From Anaeramoeba ignava (taxonomy: Eukaryota > Metamonada > Anaeramoebidae), in the NCBI GenBank assembly GCA_028826165.1, contig JAPDFW010000023.1, forward strand, positions 1-64,000: 64,000 bases of DNA, read 5' to 3'. Both the position numbers and the translations under genes were made by a program. Under the pieces are notes generated by a model, which ran no database searches, was not told the origin of the DNA, and saw only the letters and a list, made by a program, of their open reading frames with translations. Of this stretch, positions 40,199 to 55,860 are shown piece by piece. Position 1 is the stretch's first letter; the number at the start of each line of letters is the position of its first letter.

Positions 40199-42987
40199 TT
40201 TTAATTTAATTGTAAATTGAATTTATTTATTTAATTTAATTGTAAATTGAATTATATTTATTTAATTTAATTGTAAATTGAATTATATTTATTTAATTTA
40301 ATTGTAAATTGAATTATTTATTTAATTTAATTGTAAATTGAATTAATTTATTTAATTTAATTGTAAATTGAATTATTTATTAATTTAATTGTAAATTGAA
40401 TTATTTATTTAATTTAATTGTAAATTGAATTTATTTATTAATTTAATTAAATTGAATTTAATTTATTTAATTTAATTTAATTGTAAATTGAATTTATTTA
40501 ATTTAATTGTAAATTGAATTTATTTAATTTAATTGTAAATTGAATTAATTTATTTAATTTAATTGTAAATTGAATTAATTTATTTAATTTAATTGTAAAT
40601 TGAATTTATTAATTTAATTGTAAATTGAATTATTTATTGATTTAATTGTAAATTGAATTATTTATTAATTTAATTGTAAATTGAATTATTTATTTAATTT
40701 AATTGTAAATTGAATTATTTATTTAATTTAATTGTAAATTGAATTATTTATTGATTTAATTGTAAATTGAATTATTTAATTTAATTGTAAATTGAATTAT
40801 TTAATTTAATTGTAAATTGAATTATTTATTTAATTTAATTGTAAATTGAATTATTTATTGATTTAATTGTAAATTGAATTATTTATTTAATTTAATTGTA
40901 AATTGAATTATTTAATTTAATTGTAAATTGAATTATTTATTTAATTTAATTGTAAATTGAATTATTTATTTAATTTAATTGTAAATTGAATTGAATTTAT
41001 TTTATTAAATTTGAATTTAATTTAATTGTAAATTGAATTATTTATTAATTTAATTTAATAAATTGAATTTATTTAATTTAATTAATTAAATTGAATTTAT
41101 TAATTTAATTGTAAATTGAATTTATTTATTAATTTAATTGTAAATTGAATTATTTGATTTAATTGTAAATTGAATTTAATTGAATTTAATTTAATTATAA
41201 AATTTTAATTTAATTTAATTTAAATTAAATTTGAATTTAATTTAATTGTAAATTGAATTTAATTTATTTAATTTGAATTGTAAATTGAATTTAAATTGAA
41301 TTTATTTAATTTAATTGTAAATTGAATTATATTTATTTAATTGTAAAATTGAATTAATTTAATTGTAAATTGAATTTAATTTATTTAATTGTAAATTGAA
41401 TGTAATTTAATTGTAAATTGAATTAATTTATTAATTTAATTGTAAATTGAATTATTTATTTAATTTAATTGTAAATTAAATTGAATTTATTTAATTTAAT
41501 TGTAAATTGAATTTATTTAATTTAATTGTAAATTGAATTTATTTAATTTAATTTAAAAATTGAATTTAATTTATTTATTTAATTGTAAATTGAATTAATT
41601 ATTTAATTTAATTTAAATTGAATTTAATTTATTTAATTTAATTGTAAAAATTGAATTATTTATTTAATTTAATTGTAAATTGAATTTATTTATTTAATTT
41701 AATTGTAAATTGAAATTGATTTAATTTATTTTAATTTAATTGTAAATTGAATTTATTTAATTTAATTGTAAAATTGAATTATTTATTTAATTTAATTGTA
41801 AATTGAATTTATTTAATTTAATTGTAAATTGAATTGAATTTATTTAATTTAATTGTAAATTGAATTTATTTAATTTAATTGTAAATTGAATTAATTTATT
41901 TAATTTAATTGTAAATTGAATTATTTATTTAATTTAATTGTAAATTGAATTATTTATTTAATTTAATTGTAAATTGAATTTATTTAATTTAATTGTAAAT
42001 TGAATTATTTAATTGATTTAATTGTAAATTGAATTTATTTTAATTTAATTGTAAATTGAATTTAATTTATTTAATTTAATTGTAAATTGAATTTAATTTA
42101 TTTAATTTAATTAAATTGAATTTAATTTATTTAATTTAATTGTAAATTGAATTATTTATTTAATTTAATTGTAAATTGAATTATTTATTTAATTTAATTG
42201 TAAATTGAATTAATTTATTTAATTTAATTGTAAATTGAATTATTTATTTAATTTAATTGTAAATTGAATTAATTTATTTAATTTAATTGTAAATTGAATT
42301 ATTTATTTAATTTAATTGTAAATTGAATTTATTTAATTTAATTGTAAATTGAATTGAATTTAATTTATTTAATTTAATTGTAAATTGAATTAATTTATTT
42401 AATTTAATTGTAAATTGAATTTAATTTATTTAATTTAATTGTAAATTGAATTTATTTAATTTAATTAATTTAAATTTATTGAATTTAATTTATTTAATTT
42501 AATTGTAAATTGAATTTAATTTATTTAATTTAATTGTAAATTGAATTTATTTAATTTAATTGTAAATTGAATTAATTGAATTTATTTAAATTTAATTGTA
42601 AATTGAATTTATTTAATTTAATTGTAAATTGAATTTATTTATTTAATTTAATTGTAAATTGAATTATTTATTAATTTAATTGTAAATTGAATTTAATTTA
42701 ATTTAATTGTAAATTGAATTAATTTATTTAATTTAATTGTAAATTGAATTATATTTATTTAATTTAATTGTAAATTGAATTATTTATTTAATTTAATTGT
42801 AAATTGAATTTATTTAATTTAATTGTAAATTGAATTTATTTATTAATTTAATTTAATTGTAAATTGAATTTATTTATTTAATTTAATTGTAAATTGAATT
42901 TATTTATTTAATTTAATTGTAAATTGAATTTATTTAATTTAATTGTAAATTGAATTTATTTATTTAATTTAATTGTAAATTGAATTC
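40199..42987. repeat. AATTGTAAATTGAA array 3
   Basis: About 2.8 kb; units differ mainly in the AT spacer between GAATT and AATTTAATTG. Confidence 0.85.
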
Positions 42988-43380
42988 AAAATAAAAATAA
43001 TAAGAAAAATCAAAATAAAAATCAGAAATGAATATTGATTGATTTTTTTTGTGTTTATTTATTATGTAAAGTTGATTGTAATCTAAATTGAAAATTTAAA
43101 TGAATTCAAATTAAATTCAAAATTAAATCCAAATCAAATTCAAATTAAATTAAATTCAAATTAAATTAAAATCAAATTCAAATTCAAATTCAAATTCAAA
43201 TTCAAATTAAATTCAAAATCAAAATTCAAATCAAATTCAAATTCAAATTAAATTCAAATCAAATTAAATTCAAATTCAAATTCAAATTCAAATTAAATTC
43301 AAATTAAATTCAAATTAAATTCAAATCAAATCAAATTCAAATCCAAATTAAATTGAAAATGAAATTCAAAATGAAAATGA
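42988..43380. repeat. 105-bp spacer plus AAATTC array 3
   Basis: Spacer nearly identical to the one at 37217, then AAATTC words. Confidence 0.8.
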
Positions 43381-44870
43381 AATTAAATTATATTTAAAAT
43401 AAATTAAATTGTAAATGAAATTAAAATGAAATTTTGAATAAAATAATAAATGAAAATAAATAAATAATTATTCTAAAAAATATAAAAAGAATTACAAAAT
43501 AAAAATCAAATCCAAAAAGAATATTTAATAAAATATATTTTTATTAATATATTTATTATTCTGATATTATATTTATTATATTATTTATTAATATAATATT
43601 GATAATAAATTTGATTCCATTATTATATTAATTTTGAATATATATTTTGATTTAATATTTATTATTGAAAATGTTTAAAATATATAAATTAGAATAAAAT
43701 TTGATTTTTTTTTATTTTTTTTTTGATTTATATTTATATAAATTGAAATAAAGTTGATAAAAAAATATTATTTATTTTGATTTATACTTTTAAAAATTTA
43801 TTTTTATTTTTTAAACATTTTACATTATATATATTTTGGATTGATATTTATTATTACATATTTATTAATTATATATTCATTCATTATATTTATATAATAT
43901 AATTAATATTCATTTTTTATTTATTATTTTTCATTTCAAATTTATTTATTTTAATAATTAATAATAATAAATTTTGATTTATAATTAATTAATTAATTAA
44001 TTCTAATATTTTTTATTTTATTAATAATTCAATTATTATTTTCAAAATTTATTTTTATTTATTTTATTAATTTTATTTTTTTTGATTTTTTTCAAAATTC
44101 ATTTACACACAAAATAAAATGAAAATAAAATAAATTACAATTAAAAATATTTATTAAATTGTTTACAAAATATAAATTGAAATTGAAAATGAAAATTAAA
44201 ATTAAATTAAATTTTAAGTTGAAAATTGAATATAATTGAATTAATATTAATATTAATTATTATTTAATATTTTATAGATTAATTATTTTTTTGAAATGAA
44301 AATTAAATTATTATTTATAAATATTATTTATATTTTTGATAAAAGAATAATAAAATAATAAAATAATAAAATAATAAAGAAATAAAAATAATTAAAACAA
44401 TTATCAATTTTATATTTATTTTTTTTCTCCTTTTATTTTTTATATTTTTCTCCATTTCAAAAATACTTTTTATCTTTTTTAAAAATACTTTTTATTTTTC
44501 ATTTTTTATCTTTTTAATTTATAATTTTATTTTCTCCATTTTCAAAAAATACTTTTATCTTTAAATTAAATTAAATTAAATTAAATTAAATTAAATTAAA
44601 CAACTTTTAATTGTATTTTTGATTAATTTAAATTCAAAATATCTTTTATTTATTTATTTATTTATTTTTGTTACAAAATTTTCAATAAATTAATTTAAAA
44701 TGAGATTAATGAATAAATAAAGAATAAATCAAAATAAATAAAATCAAATAAAATGAATAGATATATAAATAGTTATTAATAATAATGAATATAAATAGAA
44801 TATTTATTTAATATTAATTAATTATTAATTTTATTTAATTTCATTTATTTTATAATTCAAATTTAAATTG
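43381..44870. repeat. Satellite core 5 (B form)
   Basis: Same module order as core 3, with a shorter TTAAA run (about 44564-44600). Confidence 0.8.
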
Positions 44871-44900
44871 AAATGAAAATGAAATGAAAATGAAAATGAA

Positions 44901-46495
44901 ATTAAATTATATTTAAAAATAAATTAAATTGTAAATGAAATTAAAATGAAATTTTGAATAAAATAATAAATGAAAATAAATAAATAATTATTCTAAAAAA
45001 TATAAAAAGAATTACAAAATAAAAAATCAAATCCAAAAAAAAGAATATTTAATAAAATATATTTTTATTAATATATTTATTATTCTGATATTATATTTAT
45101 TATATTATTTATTAATATAATATTGATAATAAATTTGATTCCATTATTATATTAATTTTGAATATATATTTTGATTTAATATTTATTATTGAAAAATGTT
45201 TAAAATATATAAATTAGAATAAAATTTGATTTTTTTTATTTTTTTTTTGATTTATATTTATATAAATTGAAATAAAGTTGATAAAAAAAATATTATTTAT
45301 TTTGATTTATACTTTTAAAAATTTATTTTTATTTTTTAAACATTTTATATTATATATATTTTGAATTGATATTTATTATTATATATTTATTAATTATATA
45401 TTCATTCATTATATTTATATAATATAATTAATATTCATTTTTTATTTATTATTTTTCATTTCAAATTTATTTATTTTAATAATTAATAATAATAAATTTT
45501 GATTTATAATTAATTAATTAATTAATTCTAATATTTTTTATTTTATTAATAATTCAATTATTATTTTCAAAATTTATTTTTTATTTATTTTATTAATTTT
45601 ATTTTTTTTTGATTTTTTCAAAATTCATTTACACACAAAATAAAATGAAAATAAAATAAATTACAATTAAAAATATTTTATTTATTTAATTTATAAAATA
45701 TAAAATATGAATTAAATTGAATTAAAATTAAATTAAATTGAAAATTAAAATGAAAATAGAAATTAAATTGTAAAATGAAATTGAAATTGAAAATTAAATT
45801 AAATTAAATTGAAAATGAAATTGCAAATAAATAAATAAATAAATAGAAGAAGAAGAAAAAGAAGATAAAATATATATTATATTTTAAAAATTGATTATTA
45901 ATTCTAAATTAATAAAAAACAAAATTAAATTAAATTAAATTAAATTAAATTAAATTAAATTAAAATAAATATTTATTTATAAATATTTTAATTTACAAAA
46001 TACTAAAAATATATATATCAAATATAAAAATAAATTTCAAAATTAAAAACATAAATTAAAAATAAAAATAAAAAATAAATTAAATTATGAATAAATTATG
46101 AATAAATTATTATTAATCCCCTTATGCCCCTTCAACCCAACCCCATTTTAATTTCCTTTTTATTTCCTTTATAAATTAACTATAAATGAAATTGAACATA
46201 AATTTGAATTGAAATAAATGTAAATTAAATGAAATTATGTTGTAAATTAATTCAAAACATACTTCAATTTTGTTTTACAATTGAAGTGAAATAATTGTTT
46301 TATATTAAATCAAATAAAAAATATAATAAAATAACTTAATTCAAATATTGATTTACTTTTTGTTCTGTTTTAATTCAAAATAAATAAAAATCAAAATAAA
46401 TCAATGAAAATCAAATAAAATTGAAATAAAATTGAAAAATAAGTGTTTGAACATAAATTCGTTTTATTGATAAATAAATAAAATGAAAACAAAAT
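44901..46495. repeat. Satellite core 6 (long form with GC box)
   Basis: Full core with the GC box at 46118. Confidence 0.85.
46118..46144. promoter_or_regulatory. GC box of satellite core 6
   Basis: CCCCTTATGCCCC followed by TTCAACCC and AACCCC; identical in cores 6, 7 and 10. Confidence 0.35.
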
Positions 46496-47480
46496 GTAAT
46501 TTATTTAATTTAATTGTAAATTGAATTGAATTTATTTAATTTAATTGTAAATTGAATTTATTTTTAATTTAATTGTAAATTGAATTATTTATTTATTGAT
46601 TTAATTGTAAATTGAATTTATTTAATTTAATTGTAAATTGAATTATTTATTTAATTTAATTGTAAATTGAATTATTTATTTAATTTAATTGTAAATTGAA
46701 TTTATTTATTTAATTTAATTGTAAATTGAATTAAATTATTTATTTAATTTAATTGTAAATTGAATTAATTTATTTAATTTAATTGTAAATTGAATTAATT
46801 TATTTAATTTAATTGTAAATTGAATTTATTTATTAATTTAATTAATTTAAAATTATTTATTTAATTGTAAATTGAATTATTTATTTATTTAATTTAATTG
46901 TAAATTGAATTTATTTATTTAATTTAATTGTAAATTGAATTATATTTATTTAATTTAATTGTAAATTGAATTTATTTTTAATTTAATTGTAAAATTGAAT
47001 TTATTTATTTAATTTAATTGTAAAATTGAATTTGAATTTAATTTAATTTAAATTTTATTTATTTAAAATTGAATTATTTGTAAATTTAATTAATTTAATT
47101 TGAATTTAATTGTAAATTGAATTTATTTAATTTAATTGTAAATTGAATTAAATTTATTTATTTAATTTAATTGTAAATTGAAATTTAATTTAATTAATTG
47201 AAATTATTAAAAATCAAGAATTGTAAATTATTAATTTTTTAAAATTTATTTATTAATTTAATTGTAAATTGAATTATTTATTTAATTTAATTGTAAATTG
47301 AATTATATTTATTTAATTTAATTGTAAATTGAATTATTTTTTATTTAATTTAATTAAATTTAATTGAATTTTAATTTAATTTAATTGTAAATTGAATTAT
47401 TTATTTAATTGTAAATTGAATTTATTTAATTTAATTGTAAATTGAATTAATTATTTATTTAATTTAATTGTAAATTGAAT
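46496..47480. repeat. AATTGTAAATTGAA array 4
   Basis: Units interrupted by irregular AT-rich patches at about 47030-47240. Confidence 0.8.
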
Positions 47481-47780
47481 TAAAAAAAAATTTATTTTAA
47501 ATAATAAAAAAAAATAAAAATAAAAATCAAAATAAAAATCAGAAATGAATATTGATTGATTTTTTTTGTGTTTATTTATTATGTAAAGTTGATTGTAATC
47601 TAAATTGAAAATTTAAATTAATTCAAATTCAAATCAAATTAAATTCAAATTCAAATTCAAATTAAATTCAAATTCAAATTCAAATCAAATTCAAATTCAA
47701 ATCAAATTCAAATCAAAATTAAATTCAAATTAAATTGAAATTAAATTGAAAATGAAATTGAAATTGAAAATGAAAATGAA
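47481..47780. repeat. 105-bp spacer plus AAATTC array 4
   Basis: Same spacer and word family as before. Confidence 0.8.
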
Positions 47781-49373
47781 ATTAAATTATATTTAAAATA
47801 AATTAAATTGTAAATGAAATTAAAATGAAATTTTGAATAAAATAATAAATGAAAATAAATAAATAATTATTCTAAAAAATATAAAAAGAATTACAAAATA
47901 AAAATCAAATCCAAAAAAAAAGAATATTTAATAAAATATATTTTTATTAATATATTTATTATTCTGATATTATATTTATTATATTATTTATTAATATAAT
48001 ATTGATAATAAATTTGATTTCATTATTATATTAATTTTGAATATATATTTTGATTTAATATTTATTATTGAAAAATGTTTAAAATATATAAATTAGAATA
48101 AAATTTGATTTTTTTTTATTTTTTTTTGATTTATATTTATATAAATTGAAATAAAGTTGATAAAAAAAATATTATTTATTTTGATTTATACTTTTAAAAA
48201 TTTATTTTTATTTTTTAAACATTTTACATTATATATATTTTGAATTGATATTTATTATTATATATTTATTAATTATATATTCATTCATTATATTTATATA
48301 ATATAATTAATATTCATTTTTTATTTATTATTTTTCATTTCAAATTTATTTATTTTAATAATTAATAATAATAAATTTCGATTTATAATTAATTAATTAA
48401 TTAATTCTAATATTTTTTATTTTATTAATAATTCAATTATTATTTTCAAAATTTATTTTTTATTTATTTTATTAATTTTATTTTTTTTGATTTTTTCAAA
48501 ATTCATTTACACACAAAATAAAATGAAAATAAAATAAATTACAATTAAAAATATTTTATTTATTTAATTTATAAAATATAAAATATGAATTAAATTGAAT
48601 TAAAATTAAATTAAATTGAAAATTAAAAATGAAAATAGAAATTAAATTGTAAAATGAAATTGAAATTGAAAATTAAATTAAATTAAATTGAAAATGAAAT
48701 TGCAAATAAATAAATAAATAAATAGAAGAAGAAGAAGAAAAAGAAGATAAAATATATATTATATTTTAAAAATTGATTATTAATTCTAAATTAATAAAAA
48801 ACAAAATTAAATTAAATTAAATTAAATTAAAATTAAAATTAAAATAAATATTTATTTATAAATATTTTAATTTACAAAATACTAAAAATATATATATCAA
48901 ATATAAAAATAAATTTCAAAATTAAAAACATAAATTAAAAATAAAAATAAAAAATAAATTAAATTATGAATAAATTATGAATAAATTATTATTAATCCCC
49001 TTATGCCCCTTCAACCCAACCCCATTTTAATTTACTTTTTATTTCCTTTATAAATTAACTATAATTAAAATTGAACATAAATTTGAATTGAAATAAATGT
49101 GAATTAAATGTAATTATGTTGTAAATTAATTCAAAATATACTTCAATTTTGTTTTACAATTGAAGTGAAATAATTGTTTTATATTAAATCAAATAAAAAT
49201 ATAATAAAATAACTTAATTCAAAATAGATTTACTTTTTGTTCTGTTTTAATTCAAAATAAATGAAAATCAAAATAAATCAATGAAAATCAAATAAAAATC
49301 AAATAAAATTGAAAAATAAGTGTTTGAACATAAATTCGTTTTATTGATAAATAAATAAAATGAAAACAAAATG
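47781..49373. repeat. Satellite core 7 (long form with GC box)
   Basis: Full core with the GC box at 48997. Confidence 0.85.
48997..49023. promoter_or_regulatory. GC box of satellite core 7
   Basis: Identical to the box at 46118. Confidence 0.35.
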
Positions 49374-52300
49374 TAATTTAATTGTAAATTGAATTGTTAT
49401 TTAATTGTAAATTGAATTGTATTTAATTGTAAATTGAATTAATTGTAATTTAATTGTAAATTGAATTATATTTATTAATTTAATTGTAAATTGAATTTAT
49501 TTATTTATTTTTAATTTAATTGTAAATTGAATTAATTTATTAATTTAATTGTAAATTGAATTTATTGAATTTAATTGTAAATTGAATTAATTATTTAATT
49601 TAATTGTAAATTGAATTATATTTATTTAATTTAATTGTAAATTGAATTTAATTTATTAATTTAATTGTAAATTGAATTTAATTTATTAATTTAATTGTAA
49701 ATTGAATTTATTTAATTTAATTGTAAATTGAATTATTTATTAATTTAATTGTAAATTGAATTATTTATTTAATTTAATTGTAAATTGAATTTATTTAATT
49801 TAATTGTAAATTGAATTATTTATTAATTTAATTGTAAATTGAATTATTTATTTAATTTAATTGTAAATTGAATTATTTATTAATTTAATTGTAAATTGAA
49901 TTATTTATTAATTTAATTGTAAATTGAATTATTTATTAATTTAATTGTAAATTGAATTATTTATTAATTTAATTGTAAATTGAATTTATTTAATTTAATT
50001 GTAAATTGAATTTAATTTATTTAATTTAATTGTAAATTGAATTTAATTTATTTAATTTAATTGTAAATTGAATTATTTATTTAATTTAATTGTAAATTGA
50101 ATTTATTTAATTTAATTTAATTGTAAATTGAATTTATTTTTAATTTAATTGTAAATTGAATTAATTAATTTAATTGTAAATTGAATTTAATTTAATTGTA
50201 AATTGAATTTAATTTAATTTAATTGTAAATTGAATTTAATTTAATTGTAAATTGAATTTAATTTAATTGTAAATTGAATTTAATTTAATTGTAAATTGAA
50301 TTTAATTTAATTGTAAATTGAATTTAATTTAATTGTAAATTGAATTTAATTTAATTGTAAATTGAATTTAATTTAATTGTAAATTGAATTTAATTTAATT
50401 GTAAATTGAATTGAATTTAATTTATTGAATTTAATTTAATTGTAAATTGAATTATTTATTTAATTTAATTGTAAATTGAATTAATTTATTTTTAATTTAA
50501 TTGTAAATTGAATTAATTTATTTAATTTAATTGTAAATTGAATTTATTTTTAATTTAATTGTAAATTGAATTTATTTTTAATTTAATTGTAAATTGAATT
50601 TATTTATTTAATTTAATTGTAAATTGAATTTATTTAATTTAATTGTAAATTGAATTTGAATTATTAATTTAATTGTAAAATTGAATTTATTATTAATTTA
50701 ATTGTAAATTGAATTTATTATTAATTTAATTGTAAATTGAATTTATTATTAATTTAATTGTAAATTGAATTTATTATTAATTTAATTGTAAATTGAATTT
50801 ATTATTAATTTAATTGTAAATTGAATTTATTATTAATTTAATTGTAAATTGAATGTAATTTAATTTAATTGTAAATTGAATTATTTATTTAATTTAATTG
50901 TAAATTGAATTATTTATTTAATTTAATTGTAAATTGAATTATTTAATTTAATTGTAAATTGAATTATTTATTTAATTTAATTGTAAATTGAATTATTTAT
51001 TTAATTTAATTGTAAAATTGAATTAATTATTTAATTTATTTAATTTAATTGTAAATTGAATTTATTTATTAATTTAATTGTAAATTGAATTTAATTTATT
51101 TAATTTAATTGTAAATTGAATTAATTTATTTTAATTTAATTGTAAATTGAATTTATTTATTAATTTAATTGTAAATTGAATTATTTATTTTAATTTAATT
51201 GTAAATTGAATTATTTATTTAATTTAATTGTAAATTGAATTATTTATTTAATTTAATTGTAAATTGAATTATATTTATTTAAAAATAATAAATTAATTTA
51301 ATTTTATTTTATTGTAAATTAAAATTAATTTATTTAATTTAATTTAATTGTAAATTGAATTTATTTATTTAATTTAATTGTAAATTGAATTATTTATTTA
51401 ATTTAATTGTAAATTGAATTATTTATTAAATTTAATTGTATATTGAATTGAATTTATTTAATTTAATTGTAAATTGAATTATTTATTAATTTAATTGTAA
51501 ATTGAATTATTTATTGATTTAATTGTAAATTGAATTATTTATTTAATTTAATTGTAAATTGAATTTATTTAATTTAATTTAATTGTAAATTGAATTAATT
51601 TATTTAATTTAATTGTAAATTGAATTTATTTATTTAATTTAATTGTAAATTGAATTATTTATTTAATTTAATTGTAAATTGAATTATATTTATTTAATTT
51701 AATTGTAAATTGAATTATTTATTTAATTTAATTGTAAATTGAATTTATTTATTAATTTAATTGTAAATTGAATTAATTTATTAATTTAATTGTAAATTGA
51801 ATTAATTTATTAATTTAATTTAATTGTAAATTGAATTATTTATTTAATTTAATTGTAAATTGAATTATTTATTTAATTTAATTGTAAATTGAATTAATTA
51901 TTTATTTAATTTAATTGTAAATTGAATGAATTTAATTGTAAATTAAATTGAATTTATTTAATTTAATTGTAAATTGAATTTAATTTATTTAATTTAATTG
52001 TAAATTGAATTTAATTTAATTTAATTGTAAATTGAATTATTTATTTAATTTAATTGTAAATTGAATTATTTATTTAATTTAATTGTAAATTGAATTTATT
52101 TATTTAATTTAATTGTAAATTGAATTTATTTATTTAATTTAATTGTAAATTGAATTATTTATTTAATTTAATTGTAAATTGAATTGTATTTATTTAATTT
52201 AATTGTAAATTGAATTTATTTTATTGATTTAATTGTAAATTGAATTTATTTATTGATTTAATTGTAAATTGAATTTATTTATTGATTTAATTGTAAATTG

Positions 52301-53960
52301 AATTATTTATTGATTTAATTGTAAATTGAATTATTTATTGATTTAATTGTAAATTGAATTATTTATTGATTTAATTGTAAATTGAATTTATTTATTGATT
52401 TAATTGTAAATTGAATTTATTTATTGATTTAATTGTAAATTGAATTTATTTATTAATTTAATTGTAAATTGAATTTATTTATTGATTTAATTGTAAATTG
52501 AATTGAATTTAATTGTAAATTGAATGTAATTTAATTGTAAATTGAATTAATTTAATTGTAAATTGAATTTATTTATTGATTTAATTGTAAATTGAATTTA
52601 TTTATTGATTTAATTGTAAATTGAATTTATTTATTGATTTAATTGTAAATTGAATTTAATTTATTTAATTTAATTGTAAATTGAATTATATTTAATTTAT
52701 TTAATTAATTTAATTGTAAATTGAATTTATTTTAATTGTCAAATTGAATTTGTTTAATTGTAAATTGAATTGTATTTAATTGTAAATTGAATTATATTTA
52801 ATTGTAAATTGAATTATTTATTTAATTGTAAATTGAATTATATTTAATTGTAAATTGAATTATATTTAATTGTAAATTGAATTATATTTAATTGTAAATT
52901 GAATTATATTTAATTGTAAATTGAATTATATTTAATTGTAAATTGAATTTATTTATTAATTTAATTGTAAATTGAATTTATTTAATTGTAAATTGAATTT
53001 ATTTAATAAATTTAATTAAATTTAATTGTAAATTTAATTGTAAATTTAATTGTAAATTTAATTGTAAATTTAATTGTAAATTTAATTGTAAATTTAATTG
53101 TAAATTTAATTGTAAATTTAATTGTAAATTTAATTGTAAATTTAATTGTAAATTTAATTGTAAATTTAATTGTAAATTGAATTTAGTAAATTTAATTGTA
53201 AATTTAATTGTAAATTTAATTGAATTTAATTTAAATTTAATTGTAAATTTAATTTTAATTTAATTGTAAATTGAATTGTAATTTAATTGAATTGTAATTT
53301 AATTGTAAATTGAATTTAATTTAATTGTAAATTGAATTGTAATTTAATTGTAAATTGAATTGTAATTTAATTGTAAATTGAATTGTAATTTAATTGTAAA
53401 TTGAATTTATTTAATTTAATTGTAAATTGAATTTAATTTATTTAATTTAATTGTAAATTGAATTATATTTATTTAATTTAATTGTAAATTGAATTTATTT
53501 ATTTAATTTAATTGTAAATTGAATTGAATTTATTTATTTAATTTAATTGTAAATTGAATTTATTTATTTAATTTAATTGTAAATTGAATTATTTATTTAA
53601 TTTAATTGTAAATTGAATTAATTTATTAATTTAATTGTAAATTGAATTTATTTAATTTAATTGTAAATTGAATTTATTTATTAATTTAATTGTAAATTGA
53701 ATTTATTTATTAATTTAATTGTAAATTGAATTTATTTATTAATTTAATTGTAAATTGAATTTATTTAATTTAATTTAATTGTAAATTGAATTTAATTGTA
53801 ATTTAATTGTAAATTGAATTATTTATTAATTTAATTGTAAATTGAATTATTTATTTAATTTAATTGTAAATTGAATTTATTTATTAATTTAATTGTAAAT
53901 TGAATTATTTATTTAATTTAATTGTGAATTGAATTTATTTAATTTAATTGTGAATTGAAT
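49374..53960. repeat. AATTGTAAATTGAA array 5 (longest)
   Basis: About 4.6 kb. Contains locally homogeneous blocks: near-uniform 20-22-bp units at about 50165-50420, 25-bp TTTATTGATTTAATTGTAAATTGAA-type units at about 52215-52650, and a 12-bp AATTTAATTGTA block at about 53017-53180. Confidence 0.9.
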
Positions 53961-54308
53961 TCAAAATAAAAATAATAAGAAAAATCAAAATAAAAATCAG
54001 AAATGAATATTGATTGATTTTTTTTGTGTGTTTATTTATTATGTAAAGTTGATTTTAATCTAAATTGAAAATTTAAATGAATTCAAATCAAATTCAATTC
54101 AAATTAAATTCAAATTAAAATTAAATTCAATTCAAATTAAATTCAAATTAAATTGAAAATTAAATTCAAATTAAATTCAAATTAAATTCAATTCAAATCA
54201 AATTAAATTCAAATCAAATTAAATTCAAATTAAAAAATCAAATCAAATTCAAATTAAATTGAAAAATGAAAATCAAAATCAAATTGAAAATGAAAATGAA
54301 AATGAAAA
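53961..54308. repeat. 105-bp spacer plus AAATTC array 5
   Basis: Spacer copy with GTGTGTTT in place of GTGTTT, then AAATTC words. Confidence 0.8.
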
Positions 54309-55860
54309 TAAATTATATTTAAAATAAATTAAATTGTAAATGAAATTAAAATGAAATTTTGAATAAAATAATAAATGAAAATAAATAAATAATTATTCTA
54401 AAAAATATAAAAAGAATTACAAAATAAAAATCAAATCCAAAAAAAAGAATATTTAATAAAATATATTTTTATTAATATATTTATTATTCTGATATTATAT
54501 TTATTAATATAATATTGATAATAAATTTGATTTCATTATTATATTAATTTTGAATATATATTTTGATTTAATATTTATTATTGAAAAATGTTTAAAATAT
54601 ATAAATTAGAATAAAATTTGATTTTTATTTTTGATTTATATTTATATAAATTGAAATTAAGTTGATAAAAAATATTATTTATTTTGATTTATACTTTTAA
54701 AAATTTATTTTTATTTTTTAAACATTTTACACTATATATATTTTGAATTAATATTTATTACATATTTATTAATTATATATTCATTATTTATATTTATATA
54801 ATATAATTAATATTCATTTTTATTTATTATTTTTCATTTCAAATTTATTTATTTTAATAATTAATAATAATAAATTTTGATTTATAATTAATTAATTAAT
54901 TAATTCTAATATTTTTATTTTATTAATAATTCAATTATTATTTTCAAAATTTATTTTTATTTTATTTTATTAATTTTATTTTTGATTTTTCAAAATTTAT
55001 TTACACACAAAAATAAAATGAAAATTAAATAAATTACAATTAAAAATATTTATTTATTTAATTTATAAAAATAAAATATGAATTAAATTGAAAACAAATT
55101 GAAAATGTAATTGAAAATTGAAATTAAATTATAAAAATGTAATTGAAATTAAAAATTTGAAAATGAAAAAGAAAATAAAGAAAAAAAAAAATAAAATTTG
55201 AAAATTTAATTAAAATTAAATTAAAATATAAAATTGAAATTGAAAATAAAAATGAAATTGAAAATGAAATTAAATTATATTTAAATTCAAATTCAAATTC
55301 AAATCAAATTAAATTCAAATCAAATTCAAATCAAATCCAAATTCAAATCAAATTAAATTCAAATCAAATCAAATTAAATTCAAATTAAATTCAAATTAAA
55401 TTCAAACAACTAAATCAAATTCAAATTCAAATTTATTTTCCAAAATTCAAATTAAAATTAAATTAAATCAAATAAAATTAAATTAAAATTAATATTAAAT
55501 TTCAAATCAAATTCAAATTAAAAATTTAAATTCAAATTAAATTCAAATTAAATTCAAATTAATAAATTCAAATTAAATTAAATTAAAATTAAATTAAATT
55601 CAAATTGAAAATTCAAAAATTAAATTAAAAATTCAAATCAAATTCAATTCAAATTAAATTCAAATTAAAATTAAATTCAATTCAAATTAAATTCAAATTA
55701 AATTGAAAATTAAATTAAAATTCAAATTAAATTCAAATCAAATTCAAATCAAATCAAATTCAAAATTAAATTAAATTCAAATTAAATCCAAATCAAATTC
55801 AAATTAAATTCAAATTCAAATTAAAATGAAATTGAAATGAAAATGAAATTGAAAATGAAA
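54309..55860. repeat. Satellite core 8 (truncated) plus AAATTC array
   Basis: The core is recognisable to about 55090, then passes into irregular AT sequence and AAATTC words (about 55280-55850). Confidence 0.75.
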
